Of a stretch of DNA of 64,000 nt, positions 1 through 10,700 are shown piece after piece (within the stretch, counting starts at the first letter, position 1; every line of letters begins with the position of its first letter). This stretch comes from Flavobacterium covae (GTDB lineage: Bacteria; Bacteroidota; Bacteroidia; Flavobacteriales; Flavobacteriaceae), in NCBI GenBank assembly GCA_019565575.1, contig CP067379.1, positions 1,550,001-1,614,000 of the forward strand, written 5' to 3'. The notes below the pieces were generated by a model. The model had not been told where the DNA came from and did no database searches. It worked only from the letters and a program-made list of their open reading frames with translations. A program made the translations under genes and the position numbers.

Positions 1-22
1 TTTTTTTGAAGAAATAAGATAA

Positions 23-88
23 AAACTTTCATTCTGTCAAATAAGAGTATTTGTAGTTGAAATATTTTCTTTGATAGAATGAAAGTTT
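23..88 (-). terminator. Long-stem hairpin downstream of polA
   Basis: Arms 23-41 and 70-88 are complementary over 19 bp with one G-T wobble, separated by 28 nt. On the minus strand the stem is followed by a short T run, so it can end polA transcription; on the plus strand it is followed by seven T, so it may act in both directions. Confidence 0.6.
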
Positions 89-112
89 ATTTTTTTAAAA
101 TAAAGATATTTT

Positions 113-2950
113 TTAATGTGCTTCTAGCCAATCTTTACCTAATCCTATTTCTACTTCTAGTGGGACGATTAGTTTAAAAGCGTTTTCCATTTCCTCTTTT
201 ATCAAAGGTTGTATCTTTTCTAGTTCCGAGTTATGTACATCAAAGACTAATTCGTCGTGAACTTGGAGTAGCATTTTTGATTGGTATTTTTCTTCTTTTA
301 AGCGTTTATGAATATTAATCATGGCTATTTTAATAATGTCAGCTGCACTTCCTTGTATGGGAGCATTTACAGCATTTCGTTCTGCTGCGCCTCGAACGAC
401 AGCATTGGCTGAGTTAATATCTTTTAAATAACGACGACGTCCTGATATGGTTTCTACAAATCCATTTTCTCGAGCAAAATCAATTTGAGTGGTAATGTAT
501 GATTTTAGTTTAGGGTAGGTTTTATAGTAAGCTTCAATGAGTTCTGCACTTTCTTTTCTTGATAATGAAGTTTGGTTGCTCAAACCAAATGCCGAAACAC
601 CGTAAATAATTCCAAAGTTAACCGTTTTTGCATTGCTACGTTGTTCCTTTGTTACTTCGTTCAGAGGAACGTTGAAAACCTTTGCGGCAGTACTTTTGTG
701 TATATCTTCGTTGTTTTGAAATGCAGAAATCATAGTGTCTTCTCCAGAGAGAGCAGCTATAATACGTAATTCGATTTGTGAATAATCGGCAGACAGAAGG
801 GTGTGATTTTCATCGCGAGCAATAAATGCTTTGCGTATTTGACGACCCCTTTCAGTTCTAATAGGAATGTTTTGTAAGTTGGGATTGTTAGAACTTAATC
901 TTCCTGTAGCTGCTACAGTTTGCATATAGTCAGTATGTACACGAGTGGTTTTATTGTTAACCTGTAATGGTAGAGCATCTACATAAGTGCTTTTTAGTTT
1001 TACAAGTTGACGCCATTCTAATATATCCTGTACTATTTTGTGATCGTTTGCGAGATTGCTTAAAATTTCTTCACCTGTAGCGTATTGCCCTGTTTTGGTC
1101 TTTTTTTGTTTTGTTCCGCCAATTTGGAGTTTTTCGAATAAGATGTCTCCTAATTGTTTAGGAGATGCTAGATTGAATTTTTCTCCTGCTTGTTCGTATA
1201 TATTGTTCTCTATGGTTTCAATTTCTTTCTGCATATCTATTGACATGGATTTTAAGAAGTTTTTGTCTAGATTAATTCCTTCTCTTTCCATATCTGCTAA
1301 AACTTGCACTAATGGGATTTCTATTTCATCAAATAGCTTTTTTGTGCCTACTCGTTCTAAAATAGGTTGAAAATGTTCCTTTAATTGATATGTAATATCT
1401 GCATCTTCTACCGCATATTCTTTGATTTCTTCTAATGCTACTTGGCGCATTGATAATTGATTTTTCCCTTTTTTTCCAATTAAAGCCTCGATAGATTTAG
1501 GGCTGTATTGTAAATAAGTTTCGGACAATACATCCATGTTGTGACGCATATCTGGATTAATCAAATAATGGGCAATCATAGTGTCAAACAAAGGACCTGT
1601 TATTTTGATTTCGTAATTGGCAAGAATTTTTAGGTCGTATTTGATGTTTTGTCCTATTTTGGTAATGGATTCGTTTTCAAAAAAAGGCTTAAACTTGTGA
1701 ATTAAATTTTTTGTTTCTTCTTGATTTTCAGGGAAAGGAATGTAAAAACCTTTTCCTTTTTCCCAAGAAAAAGAAAGACCGACTAATTCTGCATTGTTAG
1801 TGTCTATTCCTGTAGTTTCCGTGTCAAAACAAACAGCTGTTTGTTGTAGTAAGTTTTGTAATAATAGATTAATGGGTAAGTTCCCATTTACTATTTGGTA
1901 AAAATGAGATGTGTTATTTAGATTTGCATACTGAAAACCAACTGTAGATTGGCTTTCTTCAGGATCAGAAAAACCAAACAAATCCATTTGGTTTTCAGGT
2001 GTTTTTTTTGAACTTTTCTTCGAAGAAGAATCAGAAGTATCTATTTCATCATACTCTCTTCCTCCGCTAAAAAGTTTGTCAAATTGAGCTTTCATTTGAC
2101 GAAATTCTAGTTCTTGGAATAAAATATCAGTTTTTTTCTATATCGGGTTTTGAAAGTTCAAAACTTTGTTCATCAAATTCTACAGGGCAGTCTAGTAGGA
2201 TGGTAGCTAGTTTTTTAGAAAGAATTCCTTTTTCTTTATTGTTTTCAATGTTTTCTCTCATTTTTCCTTTTAGTTTGTCTGTGTTTGCTAAAAGGTTTTC
2301 CATAGAACCATATTCAGCCAATAGTTTTTTGGCTGTTTTTTTCGCCTACACCGGGTAATCCAGGTATATTATCTACGGCATCTCCCATCATTCCTAAAAA
2401 GTCGATAACTTGTAAAGGATCTTGTACTTCAAACTTTGTTTTGACTTCTTCTACTCCCCAAATTTCTATATCATTTCCAGCTCTTGCTGGACGATACATG
2501 AAAATATTTTCAGAAACCAACTGACCAAAGTCTTTATCGGGTGTAACCATGAAAACTTGATAACCTTGTTTTTCAGCCTTTTTAGCTAATGTACCTATTA
2601 AATCGTCTGCTTCATATCCAGAAACTTCTATGATAGGAATGTGCATAGCACTTAAGATTTCTTGTATATAAGGAACAGCAATCTTAATAGCTTCCAGGAG
2701 TTTCGTCACGGTTAGCTTTGTATTCGGTAAACATTTCTAAACGATAATTACTGCCTCCTTTGTCAAATGCTACTGCTAAATGGTCTGGTTTTTCGCGCTT
2801 AATGACATCCATTAAGGAATTCATAAAACCAATAATAGCAGAAGTATCTAAGCCTTTAGAGTTAATTCGAGGGTTTTTAATAAAAGCATAATAACCTCTA
2901 AAGATAAGTGCATAAGCGTCGAGCAGAAATAAACGTTTTTGTGTTGACAT
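113..2950 (-). CDS. polA: DNA polymerase I, frame broken three times
   Basis: Replicative repair and Okazaki-fragment polymerase with three domains in order: a 5' nuclease (starting MSTQKRLFLLDAYALIFRG), a 3'-5' exonuclease with an intact FDTETTG motif, suggesting proofreading is retained, and the polymerase with DYSQIELRI (motif A) and HDELVFDV (motif C). The start is the ATG at 2950; an upstream in-frame ATG at 2974 is less likely because it falls inside a candidate -7 box. The frame breaks near 2691 (CTTCCAG, one extra base; repair gives DETPEAIK), near 2340 (seven A where six are needed; repair gives GVGEKTAKKLLAEYG) and near 2137 (again seven A for six). With these repaired the protein is about 945 residues, normal for the family. 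I think the gene is intact and the breaks are sequence errors. Confidence 0.95.
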
Positions 2951-2971
2951 GATTATTGTTTTGTAAGCATT

Positions 2972-2979
2972 CAAAAATA
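2972..2979 (-). promoter_or_regulatory. Candidate -7 box of polA
   Basis: On the minus strand this reads TATTTTTG, matching the Bacteroidetes -7 consensus TAnnTTTG, 21 bases before the chosen polA start. No experimental support; the motif is short and A/T-rich sequence gives chance matches. Confidence 0.4.
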
Positions 2980-3164
2980 CAAAACTTGTTAGATAAAGAA
3001 CTTGTTAAAAAATAAGATTTCAATAATCTTAATTATTTAGTTAAGATAGGTGTGAAAAAAGCAATGTTAAGTTTTGTGTATTGATGGTTAATTGTTTTAT
3101 TATATTGAAAAAAAAGGTTAATTTTATAGGTAAATTGTAATGTTTAATACCAATTTATATAACA

Positions 3165-4654
3165 ATGAAAAAAACAAAGCCCCAAAAAAAACATTGTTTG
3201 CTTACCTATTGACTTTTTGCTAACAACGGCTAGTTTGTTAGCTCAGGTAGGTATAGGTACAGTAACGCCTGATGCAAGCTCTATTTTAGATATAGTATCT
3301 AATGATAAAGGAATGTTAACACCTAGGATGACAACAGCCCAAAAGTTAGCAATTACTAGTCCCGCAAATGGATTGATGGTGTATGATACAGATTTGAAAT
3401 CATTTTATTTTTATGATACCACTTCTGTTAGTTGGATTAGAATGAATATAAATTCAGATGGTCGTTTAAAATATAAATTAATAAAATCAACAGATGTATT
3501 AGCTACCGTATTAGCGGATGAGCTTACCGCTGGAGGAGGATCTAAATATCTTTTAGATTCAGGAACTTTATATGAGATAAATGGCACAATTAATCTAAAT
3601 TTTCCTATTGAAATAAATAATGCTTATATAAGCGGACAAGATTCAAGTGAAGATAAATTGGTAAGAACTTCTGGAGATCTTTTTACAGGAGCTACAGGAG
3701 GGAGTATTAGAATCTTGACGTTATCAGCTCCTTCCAGGAAATGTTTTTAATATAGACGGAGGAGGAACGGCTAGTCTTATTTTTAGAGATTGTATAGTGG
3801 CAGGTTCCTCATCTGTAGGTTTATTGAAAAATTTTGCTTTAGTTTTTCTTAGTATCGTACAATATTATGCAAATGCAAATGGCGTAATTTATGAAAATGT
3901 AGGAAGATTATTATTGAGCAATACAGGTTGGTTTAGTAATAATACGGGAATATATGAAAAATTAGTTGGAACATTTTCATTAGCGGCTAAACAAGGAGGT
4001 TTTAGTGAAGTTAATGGAGCAAGCATAGGATTTGATGTTTCCTCAAACCCTATTATTACAGGCGATGCTATATTAGAATCTACCGGTTTTACAGGTACTC
4101 TTACAACAGGAAAGTATGTAAATCCTTACACAGTAGGAGGATACACGGGGTATAATTTTAATAATAATTGGAATGTTCGTTGTCCTGGTATTCCAACCGA
4201 AACAGACGCATCAGCCGTAGGAGACTTTGCGGTTGATTACCCAGTAGGAAGTGGTGCTTCTACCTCATTTAATACTTCTAATCCAAGTAATATAGTAAAA
4301 GTTCAAGGAGTCTCAACTTCTACTAATTTATTTCGATTTTCTACGGATGGAGGAGTAAGTAATAGATTAAAATATTTAGGTAAAAAGAAAAGAATATTTC
4401 AAGTTACGGGCTCAATTTCTTTTCAAGTACCAGCGGCGGGAACATATATAATTTACATTGCGAAAAACGGTACCGTTATATCACAATACAAAATATATGG
4501 TAGAGGTTTGACAACTAATGATATTGTGGTTTTGCCTTTAAATGCCTCTGTAGAGTTGTCTAGTAATGATTATGTAGAGGTTTATGCACAGCGTTATACG
4601 GGAGGAACAACAGATGCAATAATAACACCTAATATGACTCTAATTATTAAATAA
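3165..4654 (+). CDS. Secreted surface protein starting with a VGIGT motif, frame broken
   Basis: Exported protein of unknown function. An ATG at 3165 begins a Lys-rich then hydrophobic segment ending LLTTASLLAQ, a plausible signal peptide, but the frame reaches the mature part only after homopolymer corrections in the A run near 3184-3191 and the T run near 3214-3218. The mature N-terminus, VGIGTVTPDASSILDI followed by GMLTPRMTTAQ, is a pattern common in Bacteroidetes surface proteins that resemble phage tail fibres. A second break at 3731-3737 (CTTCCAG) has one extra C; removal gives LSAPSGNVFNIDG and joins both halves. The C-terminal part is rich in Gly, Ser, Thr and Asn, as in a beta-structured head. 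I see no catalytic motif and no T9SS domain. About 495 residues when repaired. Confidence 0.75.
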
Positions 4655-4850
4655 AAGATGTTTTGTAGTTAAAATTATTTTTTCATAGACTATATTATTT
4701 TAAAAGAAAGAAATTTGTTTATCAAATAAAAGGCTTTTGATTTTATCCTCTGGATGTTTAAGGTGTATTCAGAAGTAAATAGATGAAAATAATCTTACTT
4801 CTGAATATACAGTTAGTGCCTTGTGTTCTTCTTTCGTAAATCTTCATGTA

Positions 4851-5018
4851 TAATACCATTTAAACTTAAAATATGCTGGATTAAAAAATAAAATTCTCGA
4901 TATGTTTTTTTTGTTTTAAAACAACTCTAACAAACGGTTGAGTATATAATTGAAATCATCGTTAGTTCGAGCGTGAAGCGCATCGAGAACTAACACTAAT
5001 TTTTATTGCTTTTGTAGG
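4851..5018 (+). repeat. Dispersed repeat, copy A
   Basis: This segment matches the reverse complement of 54588-54755 at most positions over about 165 bases. Shared blocks include CCATTTAAACTTAAAATAT, CTGGATTAAAAAATAAA, GTATATAATTGAAATCATCG and CTAATTTTTATTGCTTTTGT. Within it a smaller unit is bounded by imperfect inverted ends of the type TTCTCGATA ... ATCGAGAA. It is non-coding and looks like a small mobile or MITE-like element. Copy A is more diverged at the inverted ends than copy B. Confidence 0.8.
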
Positions 5019-5063
5019 TAGTGCCTAAATCAGCATTACGCATTAGAAATTTAGTACAGATAA

Positions 5064-5113
5064 ATATTACATTGAATCTAAAAAATAACTATTTTTTAGA
5101 TTCAATGTAATAT
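5064..5113. repeat. Perfect 24-bp inverted repeat
   Basis: The arms 5064-5087 and 5090-5113 are exact reverse complements (starting ATATTACATTGAATC) with only two bases between them. It lies between two plus-strand genes with no adjacent T run outside the stem. It could be a terminator, a cruciform or protein-binding site, or the remnant of an element; I cannot decide. Confidence 0.85.
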
Positions 5114-5272
5114 AACTACAATTTTGGTAAAAAATTCAGTCTATTTTTGCTTTTTATTTTTATCATAAAATCTAACGCATAATCTGAGTTTAAGTTTGAA
5201 ATACAAAAGTTCTGTTAAAAGGTGATATGAACTTGCGCACGATTTTGTTACTTTGCTTGAAAATGATTTAAG

Positions 5273-6507
5273 ATGTTGTTCCGATTTATAGTAATTGCTG
5301 TTTTATTATTACTGATAGAAATTTATTCACTGCAAGCTTTTAAAACCTTAGTTCGTTCAAAATGGATATTTTGGATAGGAGTAGGAATAAGTATGTTAAT
5401 TTATATATTTATATTTTACACTATTTTTAATTTTGATCGTAAAGTAGGACAAACTAAGCAAAGTTTGCTTGCTCTTGGGTTATTGCTTGCCATTTATTTA
5501 CCAAAAATTGTTTTAACCCTTTTTATGTTTGGAGAAGACGTTTTTCGTTTTTTATCAGGGGTGACCAACTATTTTATTGAGTATGATAATCGAAGTACTT
5601 TTTTACCAGAAAGAAGAAAGTTTATTAGTCAAGTAGCCTTTGGTTTAGCCGCAATTCCTTTTTGTCATTGATTTATGGAGTAACAAAAGGGAAATATAAT
5701 TTTAAAGTTTTTAAACAAGACTTGTTTTTTGATGATTTACCAGATGCTTTTGATGGATTTAGAATTACTCATATTTCGGATATTCATTCAGGGAGTTTTG
5801 ATGATTCTGAAAAGATACAATACGCAATTGATTTAATTAATAAGCAAGATTCTGATATTTTACTGTTTACAGGAGATATAGTAAACGCAAAGGCAGAAGA
5901 AATGGATCCTTGGATTTCAGTTTTTAAAAGTATTAAAGAACATCGTTTTGGTAAATTTTCTGTTCTAGGAAATCATGATTACGGAGCTTATATAGAATGG
6001 GAATCAGAAGAAGCAAAAGTTCAAAACTTTAAAGACATAAAAAAAATACATGAACAGATAAATTTTAGATTATTATTAAACGAATATATTAAGATTCGCA
6101 AGGATGGTGAAGAATTTTCTTTAGTTGGAGTTGAAAACTGGGGAAAACATTTTGGTATGATAGGAGATATAGATAAAGCCTCAGAAGGACTAACGAATCA
6201 AGAATTTAAAATTTTAATGAGTCACGATCCTAGTCATTGGGAAGAAATAGTAAAACATCATGATAAAAAATTTCATTTAACACTAAGCGGGCATACTCAT
6301 GGAATGCAATTTGGGATAGAAATACCAGGGTATTTTAAATGGAGTTTAGCACAATACATGTATAAGCAATGGGCGGGATGTTATGAGTATTTAGGACGCT
6401 ATATTTATGTAAATAGAGGATTTGGATTTCATGCTTATCCAGGAAGAGTTGGTATTATGCCTGAAATAACGGTTATTCAGTTAAAAAAAACTCAAAAATT
6501 AGCATAA
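5273..6507 (+). CDS. Membrane-anchored calcineurin-like metallophosphoesterase, frame broken once
   Basis: The N-terminal ~110 residues contain three or more hydrophobic helices (LFRFIVIAVLLLLIEIYSL and later ones); the rest is a metallophosphoesterase domain that would sit on one face of the membrane. All binding motifs of the family are visible: THISDIHSG (D-x-H), FTGDIV (GD), LGNHDYG (GNHD) and LSGHTHGMQFG (GHTH). Such proteins hydrolyse phosphoesters such as UDP-diacylglucosamine or other diphosphates; the substrate here is unknown. The frame breaks near 5657-5663, where five T stand where six are needed; repair gives AAIPFLSLIYGVTKG. About 411 residues, normal for the YkuE/YaeI-like family. 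Confidence 0.88.
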
Positions 6508-6521
6508 ATCGCTAAAAACAG

Positions 6522-6529
6522 TATATTTG
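6522..6529 (+). promoter_or_regulatory. Candidate -7 box (TATATTTG)
   Basis: TATATTTG fits the Bacteroidetes -7 consensus and lies 30 bases before the ATG of the thioredoxin-fold gene. Confidence 0.5.
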
Positions 6530-6559
6530 TAATGCAAATTGTATTTAAAAAGTACGTAT

Positions 6560-6856
6560 ATGTCAAAATTTGGAGAGTTAATAGGTACCCATGTTCCTGT
6601 TTTAATTGATTTTTATACTGATTGGAATGAAGCTTCTCAGTTAATGCACCCTGTTATAAAAGATGTAGCGGCGGCACTAGGAGATAAAGCTAAAGTAATA
6701 AAGATTGATGTGGATAAAAATCAAGAATTAGCAGAAGCTCTTCGTATCAAAGGATTGCCTACTTTAATGATCTATAAAGAGGGACAGATGAAATGGCGTC
6801 AGTCTGGAGAATTAGACGCTAATACTATCATTAATCTTGTAAAAGAGCAGTTTTAA
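6560..6856 (+). CDS. Thioredoxin-fold protein lacking the CxxC cysteines
   Basis: A 98-residue protein with the thioredoxin pattern: PVLIDFYTDW before the active-site loop, VIKIDVDKN in the middle strand and the cis-Pro segment KGLPTLMIYK, then a C-terminal helix. The loop that should read WCGPC reads WNEAS (residues 22-26), and there is no cysteine anywhere in the protein. It therefore cannot do dithiol-disulfide exchange; such proteins are usually binding or chaperone-like variants. I choose the ATG at 6560 because it gives the normal N-terminus and has a well-placed -7 box. There is no signal peptide, so it should be cytoplasmic. It overlaps the convergent deacetylase gene by four bases. 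Confidence 0.85.
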   Translation: MSKFGELIGTHVPVLIDFYTDWNEASQLMHPVIKDVAAALGDKAKVIKIDVDKNQELAEALRIKGLPTLMIYKEGQMKWRQSGELDANTIINLVKEQF

Positions 6857-7528
6857 ATTTTTATAATATCAAAAGTAAACCCTTTTTCTTTATAAAAAGC
6901 TAAGGCTTTTGGGAGAGAATTTTTTAAGAGATGATAAGCTTTTTGACTATCATGAAAAACAATAATGCTGCCTGATTCTACTTTTTGGGTGGCATTTTTT
7001 ATACACTGCTCAGGGCTTATAGAACTATCAAAATCAGCACTTAATACATCCCACATGATGATCTTATAACCTCTTTTTCTTAAAATTTTAGACTGATTAA
7101 ATGTTATTTTGCCATAGGGAGGTCTAAAAAAATAGATTTCTGATTTTTAATTTCTGATTTTTTAAGACCATGATCTAGAATCTTAATATTTTCCTGAATT
7201 ATCTTCTCACAAGCTATTACATTATTTATATATTCTGTTGTAGATTTTTCCCAACCATTTACATGATTATAGGTGTGGTTTCCTATAGAATGTCCTTCTA
7301 TTAGAATCCTTTTGAAAATTTCAGGATGCTTTACGATATTTTTTCCAACACAAAAAAGGTAGCTTTTATCTGGTTTTCTTTTAATATGTCTAAAACCCAT
7401 TCTGTAATTTCAGGAATAGGACCATCATCAAAAGTTAAGTAAATTGTTTTGGATGTATTAGGAATAGACCAAACATGATTACAAAATAACCATTTGATGA
7501 ACTTATTTGTTTTGATCCAATAAAACAT
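6853..7528 (-). CDS. Polysaccharide deacetylase (NodB/PgdA family), frame broken twice
   Basis: Metal-dependent carbohydrate esterase family 4 protein, probably removing acetyl groups from peptidoglycan or an exopolysaccharide. When repaired, all five NodB motifs appear in order: TFDDGP (motif 1), HSIGNHTYNH (motif 2), FRPPYGK (motif 3), WDVLSADFD (motif 4) and VFHDS (motif 5). Break one is near 7350 (six T where seven are needed, restoring ATFFCVGKNIVKHPE); break two is near 7126-7132 (seven T where eight are needed, restoring FFRPPYGKITF). Just before motif 3 is a segment reading KSEIKNQKS encoded by a short repeat (7134-7162) that looks inserted. Length about 225 residues when joined. No clear signal peptide; the N-terminus MFYWIKTNKFIKWLF is short and basic-hydrophobic. 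Confidence 0.9.
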
Positions 7529-7698
7529 ACTTGAATTTTTTAGTAGGATATATGTTAATGAGTAATTTTTGTTTGTTTAAAAAACGGTTTTATTTATTAT
7601 TCACAATATAAGAATAAGAGAGTTAAAGAAAAACTTATTTATTGAGAATTAGATATGCAAAAAAATATACTAGTAGCTATCTAAATATTTTAGAAATT

Positions 7699-7737
7699 AA
7701 AGAGGCTGTTCTAAAATTTTTTTAGGACAGCCTCTTT
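7699..7737 (-). terminator. Hairpin of the GAGGCTGTCC family
   Basis: Arms 7699-7716 and 7720-7737 pair over 18 bp with one G-T wobble. It lies downstream of the minus-strand DUF2723 gene and is followed by T-rich sequence on both strands. The core AGAGGCTGT-CTAAAA/TTTTAGGACAGCCTCT is shared with the ends of the IS at 49606-51378. Confidence 0.7.
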
Positions 7738-7791
7738 GCTTTTTTTGATGAAATTTAGGTAGTTTTGAAAACCTAAGATCTTATTCTATTT

Positions 7792-10700
7792 CTACTTCAA
7801 AAAAGGGAAACGCTTGTTTAAATTGTTGAAAGCATCTTTTTCTTGATCGTGAAATTCTTTGTCTTTATACGTTTTTGCTATTTCTAATAAACCTTTGTAG
7901 CGCATTAAATCAGTGTAAATGTCACTAGCAAAAAATTGACGTTGATCACTTTGAGGTAATTCGCTATAATAGCGTAGCTCATCTTGATATTTTGAAGTTA
8001 TTTTCTTTATTATCTCACGTGCCTTTTCTTTTTTACCTAATTTGTAATAACCTTCTGCAAAAGGATCTATAAGACTGTAAAAACCATAATATTCTATAGG
8101 TGTTTTGGATAAAACAAGGTCAATTATTTTTTCTGCTTTAGCTGTTTTGCCTTCGTTTATTAGGTTAGTCATAAGACGTGCCATGTGGGTACGGTAAGAT
8201 ATGCAGTTTTTACGTGTTTGAGGATCATGATAGATAGATGAACTATCACCATTGCCCCATTGTAACTTGGTAAAAATGGAGTACATTTTATCGGTGTCTA
8301 TTTGTCCCATATCAAAGTTATATGCCTCTTTTGGAAGAGGTGTTTTGATTGGAACTAGTTTGTAAATCATACCATCTAATTGGAGGTATTCTTTCATCCA
8401 GATATAATCATCATCGCCAAATGCTCCTGTAGAAAAATAAATAGGACGTTTCCAGTTGTTTTTTCTGACAATATCCAACATCATTAAACGATTTTTATAT
8501 AAAGCACTTCCCTTGATGTCTATGTCTATATAAGGTACAATAGAATCATTTTGTTTTGGATTGATGGTTTTATTGGAAATGACTGATTTTTTATCAACAG
8601 GAATTCTGATTTTGTTAGTTGGATAGAACTGAACTTTTTGACCATTTCGTAATTCAATTAATGTTCTAGGGTCATCACTATGCGCAAATTCCATAAACTC
8701 ATCTATGCTAATTCTTTCTTTTGTTCTTTCCTCATAGATTAGATAATCACGTTTGCCATCTACATAATCTTTGTGTTCAAAAGACAGAGGAATAGGGTCT
8801 GATTCATACGCTTTTTTACGCATTGAATCAATGTACCAATCGGTCATTAATAAACTGGTGTTTACGATGCGTACATCTGTTCTATAACCTTCTATTTCTT
8901 GTATATACCATAAAGGAAATGTGTCATTATCGCCAATAGTAAATAAGATAGCATTTTTGTCGCAAGAATCTAAGTACGCTTTAGCATCTGTAACAGCAGT
9001 ATATTTACCTGAACGATCATGATCATCCCAGTTTTCAGATGCCATCAAAACAGGTGCGGCTAACAAAGAAGCTAATAGCGTGAGAGGTAATGCTATTTTA
9101 GGTTGAAGGTATTTTTGAACTGATTCGTAAAGAGCGTAAACTCCTAAAGCAATCCAAAGGGCAAATACATAAAAAGAACCAACTAAAGCATAATCGCGTT
9201 CGCGTACTTCAAAAGGTCGTTCGTTTAAGTATATTTTAAGTGCTAAACCTGTAAATAAGAAAAGAGAAAGTAAAACATAAAAGGATTTTAGGTCTTTTTT
9301 TGAGTGAAAAAAGAATCCCATTAATCCTAAAATAAACGGAATAAAATAATATACATTTCGTCCTTTGTTATTTTTCCAATCTGCTGGAAGGTTTTCTTGT
9401 TTGGTAAGACGTGCGCTATCTAGGAATGATATGCCGCTTAGCCAGTTACCGTCTTTAAGGTCATAGTTGCCTTGTTCGTCGTTTTGACGACCTACAAAGT
9501 TCCACATTAAATATCTCCAATACATATACCCAAACTGATATTCAACCATGAATCGAAGGTTGTCTAAAGTGCTTGGTTTTTCTATATTCAGGTATTCTCC
9601 ATAGGATTTTAAGAATTTATCATAATCTTCTAAATCTAATTTTCCAGCTTTAAAAGCATTTCTGAATTCAGATACGATTTGTAATAACTCTTGCTCTTGA
9701 TTGTATTCTTCTTTGACAGAAAATTCAAGAGGCGATGTGAATTTCATGTAATTCACATTGTGTTCGCTACTCCACATACGTGGTAAAAGAGCCTTATGAT
9801 TGTCATCCGTATTTTGAATGGCGTTTTTATAGTTGTTTACAATATTATATTTACCCGTTTTGTAATCGCGTTCATAGTTTGGTTTTTCATCTAAATAAGG
9901 ATTGTCCTCATCTAATCCTGCGTAGGTTTCTGAAAATTGAGGGCCATAGAATAATTTTTGTTCTCCATACTGTTCACGATTATAATATGCTAAAAGTTCA
10001 CGTGCATCAGATGGTTTATTTTCATTGATAGGAGTGTCTGCATTGGCTCTTATAGGTAACATTAACCAGGTTGAAAATCCTATGAAAATAAACAGAATAC
10101 TTAATAAAATAGTGTTTAAGAACACTTTTCCTTTTTGTTGAGTGTATTTTAAACCAAAATAGAAAAAAGCAACAAGAAGTATAGTGGCTAGTATGGTTCC
10201 TGAGTTGAAAGGCAATCCTATATCGTTTACAATGAAAACTTCAGTGCTTCCAAAAAAAGCCATGGTCCAAGGTAAAAGGAGTTTGAATATGAATAATAGG
10301 ACTGAAATAACAATAATATTGGCAGCAATAAAGCCTTTTAGTGTTACTTTTTCATAATGTTTAAAATAATATAAAAATCCAATAGAAGGAATTGTTAATA
10401 ACGCCATAAAATGCACTCCAAATGATAATCCTACAACTAACGCTATTAAGAGAAGCCAGCGATTTCCTTTGGGGGCATTCATGTCGGCTTCCCAGCGAAG
10501 TCCGAGCCAAAATAAAATAGCAATTAAAAAAGTAGCCATTGCATATACTTCTGCTTCTACTGCATTAAACCAAAAGCTATCTGAAAAAGTAAAGGCTAAT
10601 GACCCTACAAAAGCACTGCCTAAAATAGCTATACTGTTGTATCTATTTAATTCTTTTTCTGATCCAATTAGCTTTCTTAATAAAATTGTAGAAGACCAGA

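Larger units (their letters stand above)
4655..5272. other. Intergenic region with repeat and palindrome
   Basis: No credible gene over about 618 bases. It holds one copy of a dispersed repeat (4851-5018) and a perfect 24-bp inverted repeat (5064-5113), described separately. The rest is plain A/T-rich sequence, with a TTACTTTG element near 5250 that may be the promoter of the next gene. Confidence 0.7.

Noticed and set aside
2691..2697. Programmed ribosomal frameshifting at CTTCCAG sites
   Set aside because: The same event would have to occur in nine unrelated genes, with no slippery sequence or stimulatory structure; a consensus error explains it better.
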